From: an uncultured Bacteroidales bacterium
GTDB taxonomy: Bacteria; Bacteroidota; Bacteroidia; Bacteroidales; Muribaculaceae
Length of the DNA: 64,000 nucleotides
Assembly: GCA_902779125.1 (NCBI GenBank)
Contig: CACZAC010000006.1
Coordinates: 62,001-126,000 of the forward strand
Direction: 5' to 3'
Shown piece by piece: positions 15,191-24,476 of the stretch; positions within the stretch are counted from its first letter, which is position 1; each line of letters opens with the position of its first letter. The position numbers and the translations under genes are program-made. The notes beneath the pieces are model-generated. The model was not told where the DNA came from. It saw only the letters and a program-made list of their open reading frames with translations, and searched no databases.

Positions 15191-16486
15191 TTAACCCTTG
15201 ACGATGAGCAGGAAGTAGTTCTTCTTACCCTTCTGGGCGAGGATGTACTTGCCGTTGAGCAGCATGTCGGCGCTGGCAGCCATGTTGGGGTCAGCCAACT
15301 TCTCCTTGTTGATGCTCACGCCACCACCCTGGGTCAATTTGCGCATTTCGCCCTTGCTGGGGAAGACGGCAGCCACCTCGGTCAGCAGCGAAATCAGCGG
15401 TGTGCCCTCGTCGATGGCGCTGCGGGGCACCTCAAACTGAGGCACACCCTCAAATACGCTCAGCAAAGTCTCCTCGTCAATCTTGTGCAGGATGTCCTTG
15501 GCCTTGTTCGAGAACAGAATCTGCGAAGCCTCGACAGCCATCTCATATTCCTCGGCGCTGTGTACCATCGTGGTCACTTCCTTAGCCAGGCGCTTCTGCA
15601 ACGGACGCAGACCGGGGTCTTTCTCCTGCTCGGCAACAAGTGCGGCAATCTCCTCTTCGGTCAGATCGGTGAAGATTTTGATGTATCTCTCGGCATCCAG
15701 GTCACTCACATTGATCCAGAACTGGTAGAACTTATAGGGTGAGGTGCGCTTCGGGTCAAGCCACACGTTGCCACCCTCGGTCTTGCCAAACTTGGTGCCG
15801 TCGCTCTTGGTAATAAGCGGGCAGGTGATAGCAAAGGCCTCGCCACCGTTCATGCGACGAATCAGCTCGGTACCCGTGGTGATGTTGCCCCACTGGTCAC
15901 TGCCACCCATCTGCAGCTTGCAGCCTTCGGTCTCATACAGGTGCAGGAAGTCGTAGCCCTGCAGCAGCTGGTAGGAGAACTCGGTGAACGACATACCGTG
16001 GTCAGCATTGGCCGACAGACGCTTCTTCACGCTGTCCTTGGCCATCATGTAGTTCACGGTGATGTGCTTACCGATGTCGCGGATGAAGCTTAGGAACGTA
16101 AAGTTCTTCATCCAGTCATAGTTGTTCACCAGGATGGCGTGGTTGGGAGCGTCGCTGTCAAAGTCCAGGAACTTTGCCAACTGCTTGCGGATGCACTCCT
16201 GGTTGTGACGCAGCGTCTCCTCGTCGATGAGCTTGCGCTCCTGCGACTTCATGGACGGGTCGCCAATCATACCTGTCGCACCACCAATCAGCGCGATGGG
16301 ACGATGGCCTGCACGCTGCAGGTGCTTCAGCATCATAATGCCCACCATGTGGCCTATATGCAGAGAGTCGGCGGTCGGGTCGATGCCCACATAGCCGCTG
16401 GTCATTTCCTTGTTGAGTTGCTCCTCGGTACCAGGCATGATGTCATTAATCATGCCACGCCATTTCAGTTCTTCTACAAAATTCAT
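15191..16486 (-). CDS. tyrS: tyrosyl-tRNA synthetase
   Basis: Charges tRNA-Tyr; class I aminoacyl-tRNA synthetase, 431 residues. HIGH-type motif in [16 protein letters not shown], tyrosine-binding segment ([17 protein letters not shown], then [15 protein letters not shown]), KMSKS-type motif KFGKTEGG, and a C-terminal S4 RNA-binding domain from about residue 365 ([14 protein letters not shown]). Divergent from mutS with a -7 element 45 bases upstream. Secure. Confidence 0.98.
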   Translation of the reverse strand: MNFVEELKWRGMINDIMPGTEEQLNKEMTSGYVGIDPTADSLHIGHMVGIMMLKHLQRAGHRPIALIGGATGMIGDPSMKSQERKLIDEETLRHNQECIRKQLAKFLDFDSDAPNHAILVNNYDWMKNFTFLSFIRDIGKHITVNYMMAKDSVKKRLSANADHGMSFTEFSYQLLQGYDFLHLYETEGCKLQMGGSDQWGNITTGTELIRRMNGGEAFAITCPLITKSDGTKFGKTEGGNVWLDPKRTSPYKFYQFWINVSDLDAERYIKIFTDLTEEEIAALVAEQEKDPGLRPLQKRLAKEVTTMVHSAEEYEMAVEASQILFSNKAKDILHKIDEETLLSVFEGVPQFEVPRSAIDEGTPLISLLTEVAAVFPSKGEMRKLTQGGGVSINKEKLADPNMAASADMLLNGKYILAQKGKKNYFLLIVKG

Positions 16487-16530
16487 CTTTCTCTATCGTT
16501 ATTAATTGGTTTATTCTCTACTTTGAGGCA

Positions 16531-16538
16531 CAAAGATA
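16531..16538 (-). promoter_or_regulatory. -7 promoter element (TATCTTTG) for tyrS
   Basis: CAAAGATA on the plus strand, read TATCTTTG on the minus strand, 45 bases before the tyrS start. Confidence 0.6.
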
Positions 16539-16586
16539 CAATTATTTTTTCAAACTGCAGATATCTTTGGTTGTTTGAAAATATAT

Positions 16587-16594
16587 TACCTTTG
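16587..16594 (+). promoter_or_regulatory. -7 promoter element (TACCTTTG) for mutS
   Basis: TACCTTTG 29 bases before ATG 16623. It lies inside the open frame that begins at 16575, so the upstream ATG cannot be the start. Confidence 0.6.
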
Positions 16595-16622
16595 TAGTTC
16601 AATTTATAATGTAGCGATAGAG

Positions 16623-19244
16623 ATGGCAAAGGACCCGCTAAATACGCCAATGATGAAGCAGTTCGTCGAGATGAAAGCCAAGCATCCCGACGCCGTGTTG
16701 CTGTTCCGTGTGGGAGACTTCTATGAGACTTATCTGGAAGACGCTGTGACTGCCAGCGAAATACTGGGCATCACTCTGACACGACGCAGCAACGGCGCGG
16801 CAGCGGCCACCGAGATGGCGGGCTTTCCCCACCATGCGCTCGACACCTACCTGCCAAAACTGGTGCGGGCTGGCAAGCGCGTAGCCATCTGTGACCAGTT
16901 GGAAGACCCCAAACTCACCAAAAAACTCGTCAAGCGCGGCATCACCGAGCTGGTAACACCCGGTGTGGTCGTCGGTGGCACGATGCTCGACCGCAAGGAG
17001 AACAACTTCCTGGCTGCCGTCCACTTCGGCAAGAAGATGCTGGGTGTGGCGTTTCTCGACATCAGCACGGGCGAGTTCCTCACCGCCGAGGGCAACGAGG
17101 AGTACATCGATAAACTGCTGGTCAATTTCTCGCCCAAAGAGGTACTTATCGAGCGCAGCAACCGCCAGCGCTTTGCCGCTACGTTCTCGTCGCGTTACCT
17201 GACGTTTGAACTCGAGGACTGGGTGTTCACCTTCGAGGCTGCCAACGACCGCCTGTTGAAACACTTCGAGACGCGCAACCTCAAGGGCTTCGGCATCACC
17301 AGCATGGACAATGCCATCATCGCCAGCGGTGCCATCCTGCACTACCTCGACATCACCCAGCACACCCAGTTGGGCCACATCACCCACCTGTCGCGCATCG
17401 AGGCCGAGCGCTATGTGCGCCTTGACAAGTTCACCATCCGCAACCTGGAGCTCGTGGCACCCATGAGTGACGATGGCAAGTCGCTGCTCGACGTCATCGA
17501 CCGCACCATCTCGCCGATGGGCGGACGCATGATGCGACGCTGGGTGCTCTTCCCTCTCCAGGATGTCAAGGCCATCAACCGCCGCCTGGACGTGGTAGAG
17601 CATTTCATGCGGGATCCCGAGGGACGCGAACTCATCAGGGAACGTCTGGAACTCATCGGAGACTTGGAACGCCTGACTTCCAAGGCTGCCGTGGGACGCA
17701 TCACCCCGCGCGAACTGGTACAGCTCAAGAGTGCCCTCCAGGCCATCGAACCCATCAAGCAGTATTGCTCACAGGCAGCCTGCGACGTGCTGTGCAGCTT
17801 GGGCGAACAACTGAACCCCTGCACCATCATCCGCGACCGCATCGAGCACGAAATCAACCCCGATGCGCCCAACCAGACCAACCGCGGCAACATCATCTGC
17901 CGCGGCGTCGATGCCCAACTCGACGAACTGCGCGACATCTCGTGCAGCGGCAAGGACTATCTGGTGGCGATGCAACGCACCCTGAGTGAGCAGACGGGCA
18001 TCCCGAGTCTGAAGATTGCCTACAACAACGTGTTCGGCTACTATATCGAGGTGCGCAACACCCACAAGGACAAGGTGCCCGAGGAGTGGATTCGCAAGCA
18101 GACGTTGGTCAATGCCGAGCGCTATGTGACACAGGAACTCAAGGAATATGAGGAAAAAATCCTGGGTGCCGAGGAGAAAATACTCATCATCGAGGGCCGC
18201 CTGTTCAATGAACTGGTATCTGCCGTGACCGAGTATATCCCTGCCATCCAGAACGATAGCGCCATCATTGCCCAACTCGACTGCCTCAACGCCCTGACGC
18301 GCGTAGCGATGGAAAACCGCTACAACCGCCCAGTGCTTGACGACAGCCTCGACATCGACATCGCCATGGGCCGACATCCCGTCATCGAGTGCCAGCTGCC
18401 GCCGGGCGAGACCTATGTGCCCAACAGCATCCGCCTGAGCAACGATGACCAGCAGATTATGATTATCACTGGTCCCAACATGGCAGGTAAATCGGCGCTG
18501 CTGCGCCAGACGGCGCTCATCACGCTAATGGCGCAGATGGGCAGTTTCGTGCCCGCCGAACAGGCCCGCATCGGCATCGTGGACAAGATTTTCACCCGCG
18601 TGGGCGCCAGCGACAACATCTCGCTGGGCGAGTCCACCTTTATGGTCGAGATGACCGAGGCAGCCGCTATCCTCAACAACATGAGCCAGCGCAGCCTCAT
18701 CCTTTTCGATGAGTTGGGACGCGGCACAAGCACCTATGACGGCATATCCATCGCCTGGAGCATCGTCGAGCACATCCACGAGCATGCCACACGGCCCAAG
18801 ACGCTGTTCGCCACCCACTACCACGAGTTGAACGAGATGGAGAAGTCCTTCAAGCGCATCGTCAACTACAACGTGAGCGTCAAGGAAATCAACGGAAAGG
18901 TGGTGTTTGTCCGCCAGCTGGTCAAGGGTGGCAGTGAGCACAGCTTCGGTATCCACGTCGCCAAACTCGCCGGCATGCCCCCCACCATCGTCGAACGCGC
19001 CAACCAGGTCCTCAAGCAGTTGGAGGACAACAACCGCAACGACAACGCTATCACCAAGGATTTGGGCGATGTCGCCAGCAGCCGCTCGGGCTACCAGTTG
19101 TCCATCTTCCAACTGGATGACCCCGTGCTGAGCCAAATCCGCGACGAGATTCTCACCATCGACATCAACAACCTCACGCCCATGGAGGCTCTGAACAAGC
19201 TCTACGACATCAAGGGTATCCTCACCGGCAAGAAACAACGATAA
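16623..19244 (+). CDS. mutS: DNA mismatch repair protein MutS
   Basis: Recognises base mismatches and small loops and signals repair through ATP. 873 residues from ATG 16623 ([14 protein letters not shown]). The mismatch-binding domain carries the Phe-x-Glu motif in RVGDFYETY near residue 34. The C-terminal ATPase has Walker [15 protein letters not shown] near 617, Walker [17 protein letters not shown] near 695, and the ATHYHEL motif. The Bacteroidetes peculiarity MAGKS (usual MGGKS) is a mild variant. Full length, own promoter. Confidence 0.97.
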   Translation: MAKDPLNTPMMKQFVEMKAKHPDAVLLFRVGDFYETYLEDAVTASEILGITLTRRSNGAAAATEMAGFPHHALDTYLPKLVRAGKRVAICDQLEDPKLTKKLVKRGITELVTPGVVVGGTMLDRKENNFLAAVHFGKKMLGVAFLDISTGEFLTAEGNEEYIDKLLVNFSPKEVLIERSNRQRFAATFSSRYLTFELEDWVFTFEAANDRLLKHFETRNLKGFGITSMDNAIIASGAILHYLDITQHTQLGHITHLSRIEAERYVRLDKFTIRNLELVAPMSDDGKSLLDVIDRTISPMGGRMMRRWVLFPLQDVKAINRRLDVVEHFMRDPEGRELIRERLELIGDLERLTSKAAVGRITPRELVQLKSALQAIEPIKQYCSQAACDVLCSLGEQLNPCTIIRDRIEHEINPDAPNQTNRGNIICRGVDAQLDELRDISCSGKDYLVAMQRTLSEQTGIPSLKIAYNNVFGYYIEVRNTHKDKVPEEWIRKQTLVNAERYVTQELKEYEEKILGAEEKILIIEGRLFNELVSAVTEYIPAIQNDSAIIAQLDCLNALTRVAMENRYNRPVLDDSLDIDIAMGRHPVIECQLPPGETYVPNSIRLSNDDQQIMIITGPNMAGKSALLRQTALITLMAQMGSFVPAEQARIGIVDKIFTRVGASDNISLGESTFMVEMTEAAAILNNMSQRSLILFDELGRGTSTYDGISIAWSIVEHIHEHATRPKTLFATHYHELNEMEKSFKRIVNYNVSVKEINGKVVFVRQLVKGGSEHSFGIHVAKLAGMPPTIVERANQVLKQLEDNNRNDNAITKDLGDVASSRSGYQLSIFQLDDPVLSQIRDEILTIDINNLTPMEALNKLYDIKGILTGKKQR

Positions 19245-19249
19245 CTTAT

Positions 19250-19290
19250 AACTACGAATTACGCGAATTAAACCAATTTGCATCCGCATT
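19250..19290. repeat. dispersed repeat, left arm flanking the GxxExxY gene
   Basis: Begins AACTACGAATTACGCGAATT and ends in GCATCCGCA. An inverted copy lies at 19760-19799; further copies are at 38422-38459 and 52640-52720. Confidence 0.75.
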
Positions 19291-19318
19291 CAATTATAAC
19301 GAATTTTGACTAATAAGC

Positions 19319-19711
19319 ATGATTATCTATCCGAGTGAATCATATAAAATTATTGGTTGCATGATGAAAGTTCATCGTGAGTTGGGGTGCGGATTCTTGG
19401 AGAAAGTTTACCAGGAAGCATTAGAACGCGAATTCATCGATGAGGGAATTCCATACCAGAGAGAAGTCAACATGAAGATATACTATAAAGGGGTTCCTCT
19501 ACAGCAAGAGTATATCGCTGATTTTGTGTGCTACGGCAAGATTATCGTCGAATTGAAAGCCATCAGTAAGTTATCAGATGTTGAAAAAGCCCAAGTCATC
19601 AATTACCTGAAAGCTACAGGATATGAATTGGGTATTCTTGCCAATTTTGGCGAAACCAGTTTAAAAACAGAGCGTTTCTGCAATATCAAAAACCAGCATC
19701 TTAATAACTGA
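19319..19711 (+). CDS. GxxExxY family protein
   Basis: A 130-residue protein named for the motif G-F-L-E-K-V-Y near residue 25 (CGFLEKVYQEALEREF). The body holds PYQREVNMKIYYKGVPLQ and the strand pair YIADFVCYGKIIVELKA, a D-x(n)-E-x-K arrangement like the PD-(D/E)XK nuclease core. The function of the family is not established. Base composition is more AT-rich than mutS and the U32 gene on either side. It is enclosed by an inverted pair of a dispersed repeat (19250-19290 and 19760-19799), suggesting it arrived as a unit. Confidence 0.88.
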   Translation: MIIYPSESYKIIGCMMKVHRELGCGFLEKVYQEALEREFIDEGIPYQREVNMKIYYKGVPLQQEYIADFVCYGKIIVELKAISKLSDVEKAQVINYLKATGYELGILANFGETSLKTERFCNIKNQHLNN

Positions 19712-19759
19712 CAAACATATATCTGTGTATATCAATTAGTAAAATTAGAAAAAATAAAT

Positions 19760-19799
19760 ATGCGGATGCCATTAGTGAAATTTGTGTAATTCGTAGTTT
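19760..19799. repeat. dispersed repeat, right arm (inverted) flanking the GxxExxY gene
   Basis: Inverse of the 19250 arm: begins TGCGGATGCCATTAG and ends GTAATTCGTAGTTT. Confidence 0.75.
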
Positions 19800-19814
19800 A
19801 TCAAGAAATAAGAT

Positions 19815-21098
19815 ATGAATCGCAAGGATTTTGAAATCATGGCCCCTGTGGGCTCTTGGGAATCGCTCTATGCCGCCCATCAGGGCGGTGCCGACGCCAT
19901 CTACTTTGGCATCGAGGGGCTGAACATGCGTTCGCGTTCCAGCGTCAACTTCACGCTCGAGGACCTACGCACCATCGCCGCATGGTGCCAGGAACACGAC
20001 ATGAAGAGTTACCTCACAGTCAACACCATCGTCTATGACGAGGATATGGACTACATGCGACAGATTGTCACCGCAGCCCGCGACGCCCAAGTGAGCGCCA
20101 TTATCGCCAGCGACATGGCGACCATCCTGTTTGCACGCTCCATCGGCGTGGAGGTACACATCTCCACCCAAGTCAACGTGAGCAACAGCGAGGCGGTGCG
20201 CTATTACAGCCAGTGGGCCGACGTCATGGTGCTCGCACGAGAACTCAACCTGGAGCAGGTCAAAAAAATCACCGGTTTCATCGAGGAAAATGACGTTCGC
20301 GGGCCTCACGGCGAGCGCGTCAGGCTGGAGATGTTCTGCCACGGCGCCTTGTGCATGGCGGTGAGCGGCAAGTGCTACATGAGCCTGCATCAGGAGAACA
20401 CCAGCGCCAACCGTGGCGCATGCCGACAGATTTGCCGACGCGGCTACCTGGTTACCGACCTGGTGAACGGTGATGAGCTCGCTATCGAGAACAAATACAT
20501 CATGTCGCCCAAGGACCTCAAGACCATCCACTTCCTCAACAAGATGGTGGATGCCGGTGTGACGGTGTTCAAAATCGAAGGACGGGCTCGAGGTTCGGAA
20601 TATGTGCGCACGGTGGTCGGATGCTATGACGAGGCACTGCGCGCCATCTGCGACGGCACCTATACCGAGGAGCGCATCAATGACTGGAACGAGCGGCTAG
20701 CAAAGGTCTTCAACCGCGGTTTCTGGGACGGCTACTACTTGGGACAGCGCCTGGGCGAATGGTCGGCAAAATACGGTTCCAGCGCAACAAGGGTAAAAGT
20801 CTATGCCGCCAAGGGCATCCGTTACTACAGCAAACTCGGTGTCGCCGAATTCCTCATGGAGGCGGGCGAGTTGCACGTGGGCGACGAGGTGTGGATTATC
20901 GGGCCTACTACGGGCGCCATTCCCTTGACCATCGAGGAAATCCGCGTGGACCTCAAACCCGTCGAGAAGACCGTCAAAGGCGAACACTTCTCCATCGCCG
21001 TGCCCGAGAAAATCCGCCCCAGCGACAAACTCTACCTGTGGAGTCCTGTCGTCCCCAAAGACGCCACTGCACAAAACTCCACATCGGCCTGCGAGTAA
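19815..21098 (+). CDS. peptidase U32 family protein (tRNA/rRNA hydroxylation type)
   Basis: A 427-residue protein with the full U32 signature EMFCHGALCMAVSGKCYMS (about residues 173-191) and the following Cys-containing NRGACRQICRRGY. These Cys probably hold an iron-sulfur cluster. Bacterial U32 proteins include TrhP (tRNA U34 hydroxylation) and RlhA (23S rRNA C2501 hydroxylation); calling it a peptidase is largely historical. The N-terminal barrel (PVGSWESLYAAHQGGADAIY) and the C-terminal small barrel are both present. Which RNA is modified cannot be told from sequence alone. Confidence 0.9.
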   Translation: MNRKDFEIMAPVGSWESLYAAHQGGADAIYFGIEGLNMRSRSSVNFTLEDLRTIAAWCQEHDMKSYLTVNTIVYDEDMDYMRQIVTAARDAQVSAIIASDMATILFARSIGVEVHISTQVNVSNSEAVRYYSQWADVMVLARELNLEQVKKITGFIEENDVRGPHGERVRLEMFCHGALCMAVSGKCYMSLHQENTSANRGACRQICRRGYLVTDLVNGDELAIENKYIMSPKDLKTIHFLNKMVDAGVTVFKIEGRARGSEYVRTVVGCYDEALRAICDGTYTEERINDWNERLAKVFNRGFWDGYYLGQRLGEWSAKYGSSATRVKVYAAKGIRYYSKLGVAEFLMEAGELHVGDEVWIIGPTTGAIPLTIEEIRVDLKPVEKTVKGEHFSIAVPEKIRPSDKLYLWSPVVPKDATAQNSTSACE

Positions 21099-21112
21099 TC
21101 GGCAACACAACA

Positions 21113-21156
21113 CAAGAATGGTGGACTTCATTTTCATTGAAAGTCCACCATTCTTG
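21113..21156. terminator. bidirectional terminator between the U32 gene and glgB
   Basis: Long stem CAAGAATGGTGGACTT / AAGTCCACCATTCTTG with a small loop between convergent genes. Confidence 0.82.
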
Positions 21157-21182
21157 TCGTTAAACTAACTGTGTCTCAACAG

Positions 21183-23252
21183 TTATTTCTTCTTCGCCGG
21201 TGCTTTGCGGGTGACTGGCTTGCGGGGCTTACGAGCCGGTTTGAGACGCAGCACCTGGGCACTGCGGGCAGGCAGGTAAAGCTTGAGCCAACCCAAGTGG
21301 TGGGGAGCATAGAGGCCGTCATGCTCGGTCAGATGCTTGACACCCTCGTCGATGTTACCATAGCCGCCATAGCGGGGATTGTCGCTATCAAACACATTCA
21401 CATACTCGCCCTCCGGAGCCAGGATAGGATAGTCCACATGGGAACGGTTAGGGCTGAAGTTGAACACGAACGCGAGGTCACCACGCATATAAGCCAGTAC
21501 CTGGTCGTCATCCTTGTCCCACAACTTGCGCACGGGCAGTGCCTCGAAGCCTTTGACACCACCGATGAGGTGAATCATGTCGTTGTCCCAGTTGTTGAGG
21601 AACTGGTACTTCAAGTCCTCGCGGTCCACAAGGTCCCATTGGCGACGGGCATACTTGTAACTCCATCCGTTACCCTCGCGGGGGAAGTCAATCCACTCGG
21701 GATGTCCCCACTCGTTGCCCATGAAATTGAGGTAGGCACCGTTAATGAGCGAGGCGGTCACGAGGCGTATCATCTTGTGCAACGCCATGCCACGGTCCAC
21801 AGTGCCGTCATGGTCGTCGGTCATCATGTGCCAATACATCTCCTTGTCAATGAGGCGGAAGATGATGGTCTTGTCGCCCACAAGGGCCTGGTCGTGACTC
21901 TCAGCATAGGAAACCGTCTTCTCGTCGTCGCGGCGGTTGGTCAGCTCCCAGATGATGGAAGTGGGATGCCAGTCTTCGTCCTTGCGTTCCTTGATGGTCT
22001 TAATCCAATAGTCGGGGATACCCATCGCCATACGGTAGTCAAATCCGATACCGCCGTCCTTGAAGCTGCGTGCCAAGCCAGGCATGCCACTCATCTCCTC
22101 GGCAATGGTAATGGCATGGGGATTGATGGTGTGGATGAGCACGTTGGCCAACGTGAGGTAGGTGATGGCGTTGGTGTCCTGACTGCCGTTGTAGTAGTCA
22201 TCATAGCTGCCGAAGGCCTGCCCCAAACCGTGGCTGTAGTACAGCATCGAGGTCACGCCGTCGAAGCGGAAGCCGTCAAACTTATACTCCTCGAGCCAAA
22301 ACTTGCAGTTAGACAGCAGGAAATTCAACACGGCATTCTTGCCATAGTCAAAGCACAGCGAGTCCCACGCGGGATGCTCACGCTTCTCGTCACCATAGAA
22401 ATAGAGGTCACCTGTGCCGTCAAAGCAGCCCAAGCCCTCGACCTCGTTCTTCACCGCATGGGAGTGGACGATATCCATAATAACCGCAATACCCTGGCTG
22501 TGGGCATCATCGATGAGGTGTTTCAAATCCTCGGGCGTACCAAACCTTGACGAAGCGGCATAGAAACTCGACACATGATAGCCGAAGGAACCATAATAGG
22601 GGTGTTCCTGGATAGCCATAATCTGGATGGCATTGTAACCGTCGGCAACAATGCGGGGCAGTATGTTCACGCGGAACTCCTCGTAGGTACCCACACCCTC
22701 GCGGTTCTGTGCCATACCGATGTGGCACTCGTAAATCAGCAACGGGGACGTGTTGGGAACAAAGTTCTGCACCTTGAACTCGTAGGGGGTGGCTGGATTC
22801 CACACCTGTGCCGAGAAGATGTAGGTCTTCTCGTCCTGCACTACTCGCGTGGCATAGGCTGGGATGCGCTCGCCTTCCCCGCCCTGCCAGTGAATGCGCA
22901 GTTTGTACAGGTCACCATGGTGCAGGGCACGCTCGGGCAACACGATTTCCCAATTGCCGTTGTCAAGGCGTTTGAGACGGTAGGGGGCACACTCGCGCCA
23001 GTCATTGAACTGCCCGATGAGATAAATCTCGGTAGCATTGGGCGCCCATTCACGGAAGACCCACCCGCCCCCGGGGGTGTGATGCAGGCCATAATAGTTG
23101 TAGGCGTTGGCAAACTCCACAAGGTTGCCTGAGCCACCAGTGAGCTCGGCGATCTTGTTCACAGCATCCTGGTGGCGACCGTTGATGGCTTCACTGTAAG
23201 GCTCCAGCCACGGGTCATCGTTGATGATTGCAAGATTCTTTTTCTTTCTCAT
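21183..23252 (-). CDS. glgB: 1,4-alpha-glucan branching enzyme
   Basis: Makes alpha-1,6 branches in glycogen. 689 residues: an N-terminal CBM48 domain (HHTPGGGWVFREWAPNATEIYL), GH13 barrel with DIVHSHA, nucleophile Asp in DGFRFDGVTSMLY, acid Glu in TIAEEMSGMPG and transition-state Asp in ESHDQALVGDKT, and a C-terminal all-beta domain ending in a Lys/Arg-rich tail. It matches the eukaryote-like Bacteroidetes branching enzyme in length. The frame is open three codons further to a TTG; the ATG at 23252 is preferred. No other glg gene is adjacent. Confidence 0.95.
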   Translation of the reverse strand: MRKKKNLAIINDDPWLEPYSEAINGRHQDAVNKIAELTGGSGNLVEFANAYNYYGLHHTPGGGWVFREWAPNATEIYLIGQFNDWRECAPYRLKRLDNGNWEIVLPERALHHGDLYKLRIHWQGGEGERIPAYATRVVQDEKTYIFSAQVWNPATPYEFKVQNFVPNTSPLLIYECHIGMAQNREGVGTYEEFRVNILPRIVADGYNAIQIMAIQEHPYYGSFGYHVSSFYAASSRFGTPEDLKHLIDDAHSQGIAVIMDIVHSHAVKNEVEGLGCFDGTGDLYFYGDEKREHPAWDSLCFDYGKNAVLNFLLSNCKFWLEEYKFDGFRFDGVTSMLYYSHGLGQAFGSYDDYYNGSQDTNAITYLTLANVLIHTINPHAITIAEEMSGMPGLARSFKDGGIGFDYRMAMGIPDYWIKTIKERKDEDWHPTSIIWELTNRRDDEKTVSYAESHDQALVGDKTIIFRLIDKEMYWHMMTDDHDGTVDRGMALHKMIRLVTASLINGAYLNFMGNEWGHPEWIDFPREGNGWSYKYARRQWDLVDREDLKYQFLNNWDNDMIHLIGGVKGFEALPVRKLWDKDDDQVLAYMRGDLAFVFNFSPNRSHVDYPILAPEGEYVNVFDSDNPRYGGYGNIDEGVKHLTEHDGLYAPHHLGWLKLYLPARSAQVLRLKPARKPRKPVTRKAPAKKK

Positions 23253-23281
23253 ATCGCACAATTCTATGTTGGTGATGACTA

Positions 23282-23289
23282 CAAAGGTA
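23282..23289 (-). promoter_or_regulatory. -7 promoter element (TACCTTTG) for glgB
   Basis: CAAAGGTA on the plus strand, 30 bases upstream of the glgB start. Confidence 0.6.
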
Positions 23290-23417
23290 CACCATTAGCG
23301 ACAATTATCGACTTTTTTTCATCCACTTTTTCAACCATTTGCCCGAAAACGATTGCAAATCGATGGGGATTTCTCAGAAAAAAGGACGAAAAAATGATGG
23401 TTTATCGAAAAAAACAT

Positions 23418-23425
23418 TAAATTTG
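23418..23425 (+). promoter_or_regulatory. -7 promoter element (TAAATTTG) for the zinc metallopeptidase
   Basis: TAAATTTG 44 bases before the ATG at 23470. Confidence 0.6.
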
Positions 23426-23469
23426 CACTCTTTGAAGGAATATTAACAACTTATAATATCTTTATCACT

Positions 23470-24342
23470 ATGAGACTTGACGGAAGACGCGAAAGCGAAA
23501 ATGTTGAAGATCGCCGCGGTATGGGCACTGGTACCAAGATTGGACTGGGCGGACTGGGTGGACTGATTATCGCCGGACTAATCACCCTGCTGATGGGTGG
23601 AAACATCGGTGATGTGTTACAACAGGCAGGCGGAATGGGTATGCAAGCCGAAGGAGGACAAACCGAATTCACCCCCGAGGAAGAAGAACTCGCCACCTTC
23701 TCAAGACAGGTAATGGCAAGTACCGAGGACATCTGGGCACAGATTTTCAAGGAGTATGGCATTGGCCAGTATCCCGCTCCAACGCTGGTACTCTATACTG
23801 GCAGCACACAGACCGCTTGCGGCCAGGGACAGGCTGCCATGGGACCGTTCTACTGCTCTGGAGACCAGAAGGTTTATCTCGATTTGGCTTTCTTCCAGAC
23901 CATGGACAAGCAACTCGGCGTGAGAGGCGACAACTCCAGTTTGGCTAAAGCCTACGTTATCGCCCATGAGGTGGGACACCACATCGAGTACCTGATGGGT
24001 ACCCTCGATAAAGCCCACCGCAAGATGCAGGCCACCAACCAGACCAACGCCAACAAGTACAGCGTGAGACTGGAGCTGATGGCAGACTTCTATGCCGGCG
24101 TTTGGGCACACTACGAGAGCCGATTATTCGGTTCCATCAGTGACCAAGACCTGTTGGAGGCTATCGACTGCGCTCAGAAGATTGGTGACGACTACCTGCA
24201 GAAGCGCGCACAGGGCTACGCACAACCCGAGAGCTTCACCCACGGCACCAGCGCACAGCGCATGAAGTGGTTCAAACTGGGTTACCAGACCGGCGACGTG
24301 CGCCGCGCTACCACCTTCCAGGAAAGCGACGCCACCCTGTAA
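23470..24342 (+). CDS. YpfJ-type neutral zinc metallopeptidase
   Basis: A 290-residue membrane-anchored protein of the KPN_02809/YpfJ family. The N-terminus MRLDGRRESENVEDRRG is the family opening. One membrane segment follows (GLGGLGGLIIAGLITLLMG), then the outer domain with GPFYCSGDQKVYLDLAFF, the zinc site AYVIAHEVGHHIEY (HExxH near residue 167) and the downstream ligand region RLELMADFYAGVWAH, and the end HGTSAQRMKWFKLGYQTGD. Substrate unknown. Confidence 0.93.
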   Translation: MRLDGRRESENVEDRRGMGTGTKIGLGGLGGLIIAGLITLLMGGNIGDVLQQAGGMGMQAEGGQTEFTPEEEELATFSRQVMASTEDIWAQIFKEYGIGQYPAPTLVLYTGSTQTACGQGQAAMGPFYCSGDQKVYLDLAFFQTMDKQLGVRGDNSSLAKAYVIAHEVGHHIEYLMGTLDKAHRKMQATNQTNANKYSVRLELMADFYAGVWAHYESRLFGSISDQDLLEAIDCAQKIGDDYLQKRAQGYAQPESFTHGTSAQRMKWFKLGYQTGDVRRATTFQESDATL

Positions 24343-24372
24343 CGACAATCAACTAGAACTCTAACCAGTAAC

Positions 24373-24401
24373 GCGCACCCATAATCTTATTTAGGGTGCG
24401 C
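24373..24401 (+). terminator. hairpin after the zinc metallopeptidase gene
   Basis: Arms GCGCACCC and GGGTGCGC around a 13-base loop. The T-run is weak, so this is a hairpin with probable rather than certain terminator function. Confidence 0.5.
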
Positions 24402-24476
24402 ATAAATAATATTGACCCTTATACAAAACCTTATCATCTCTTAGCGAGTAAGTTAATAGCCAGCAAAACTAATTTT

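Noticed and set aside
21171..22550. 459-codon plus-strand frame opposite glgB
   Set aside because: Antisense shadow of a gene with all GH13 catalytic motifs.
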